From CAVORB01 sp963698495 (GTDB lineage: Bacteria > Pseudomonadota > Gammaproteobacteria > Chromatiales > Chromatiaceae): a stretch of 64,000 nt of DNA. Numbering within the stretch: the first letter of the stretch is position 1; each line of letters opens with the position of its first letter. The position numbers were made by a program, and so were the translations under genes. The notes under the pieces are model-generated. The model ran no database searches. It saw only the letters and a program-made list of their open reading frames with translations, and was not told the DNA's origin. This document shows, in pieces, positions 63,999-64,000 of this stretch. Where the stretch lies: contig CAVORB010000023.1 of the NCBI GenBank assembly GCA_963698495.1, positions 110,860 to 174,859 of the forward strand, in the 5' to 3' direction.

Positions 63999-64000
63999 AT

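Overview
The window is a GC-rich gammaproteobacterial chromosome segment, probably from the Chromatiales/Ectothiorhodospira-like part of the class. The order smpB-ssrA / tpiA-secG-tRNA-Leu-nuoABCDEFGHIJKLMN, with separate nuoC and nuoD, is a classic gammaproteobacterial layout, and the tmRNA tag ANDDNYALAA is close to the E. coli tag. This taxonomic guess rests on gene order and protein character only.

Layout. (1) 1-5650, minus strand: an uptake and catabolic operon with a D-2-hydroxyacid dehydrogenase, a TRAP transporter (DctP, DctQ, DctM) and an amidase cut by the window edge. (2) 6-12.8 kb: a DUF2061 membrane protein, an unknown coiled-coil protein, a metallophosphoesterase with an unclear N-terminus, an MMPL/RND exporter and a universal stress protein. 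(3) 12.9-16.3 kb: a two-subunit pyruvate carboxylase (pycA, pycB). (4) 16.6-25.7 kb: an IS3 remnant, then envelope and lipid genes (cardiolipin synthase, patatin lipoprotein, DUF3313 protein, alpha/beta hydrolase, outer-membrane protein, MarC). (5) 24.8-35.2 kb: an operon for a porin-like protein, an arylsulfatase and a HAD hydrolase. Upstream of it lie a FixJ-type response regulator with an oddly shortened histidine kinase, two paralogous double-thioredoxin proteins (one with ankyrin repeats) and a divergent CadC-like regulator. (6) 35.5-43.3 kb: a small repeat-bearing secreted protein, a MITE-like array of hairpins, the MrfAB DNA-repair pair, a PfkB kinase, a zinc-ribbon protein and a CotH-type protein. 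(7) 43.8-46.1 kb: an AT-rich island with integron-cassette structure. (8) 46.4-61.3 kb: an entericidin-like lipoprotein and the complete 14-gene complex I operon. (9) 61.5-64 kb: tRNA-Leu(GAG), secG, tpiA, smpB and tmRNA.

The most interesting feature is a CBASS-like anti-phage module: a CD-NTase/SMODS nucleotidyltransferase followed by a two-TM SLATT effector. It sits in a single integron cassette of about 1.5 kb whose boundaries can be read from the sequence. The cassette's 5' core site GTTAGCT is exactly complementary to the R'' box AGCTAAC of the attC site at its 3' end. A second cassette with an unknown gene follows. No integron integrase is visible.

Four otherwise intact genes (pycB, cls, nuoM, nuoG) each carry exactly one surplus base. 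In at least three of them the surplus base duplicates its neighbour. This pattern fits sequencing or assembly indels better than real pseudogenes, and the affected genes are described in their corrected form.
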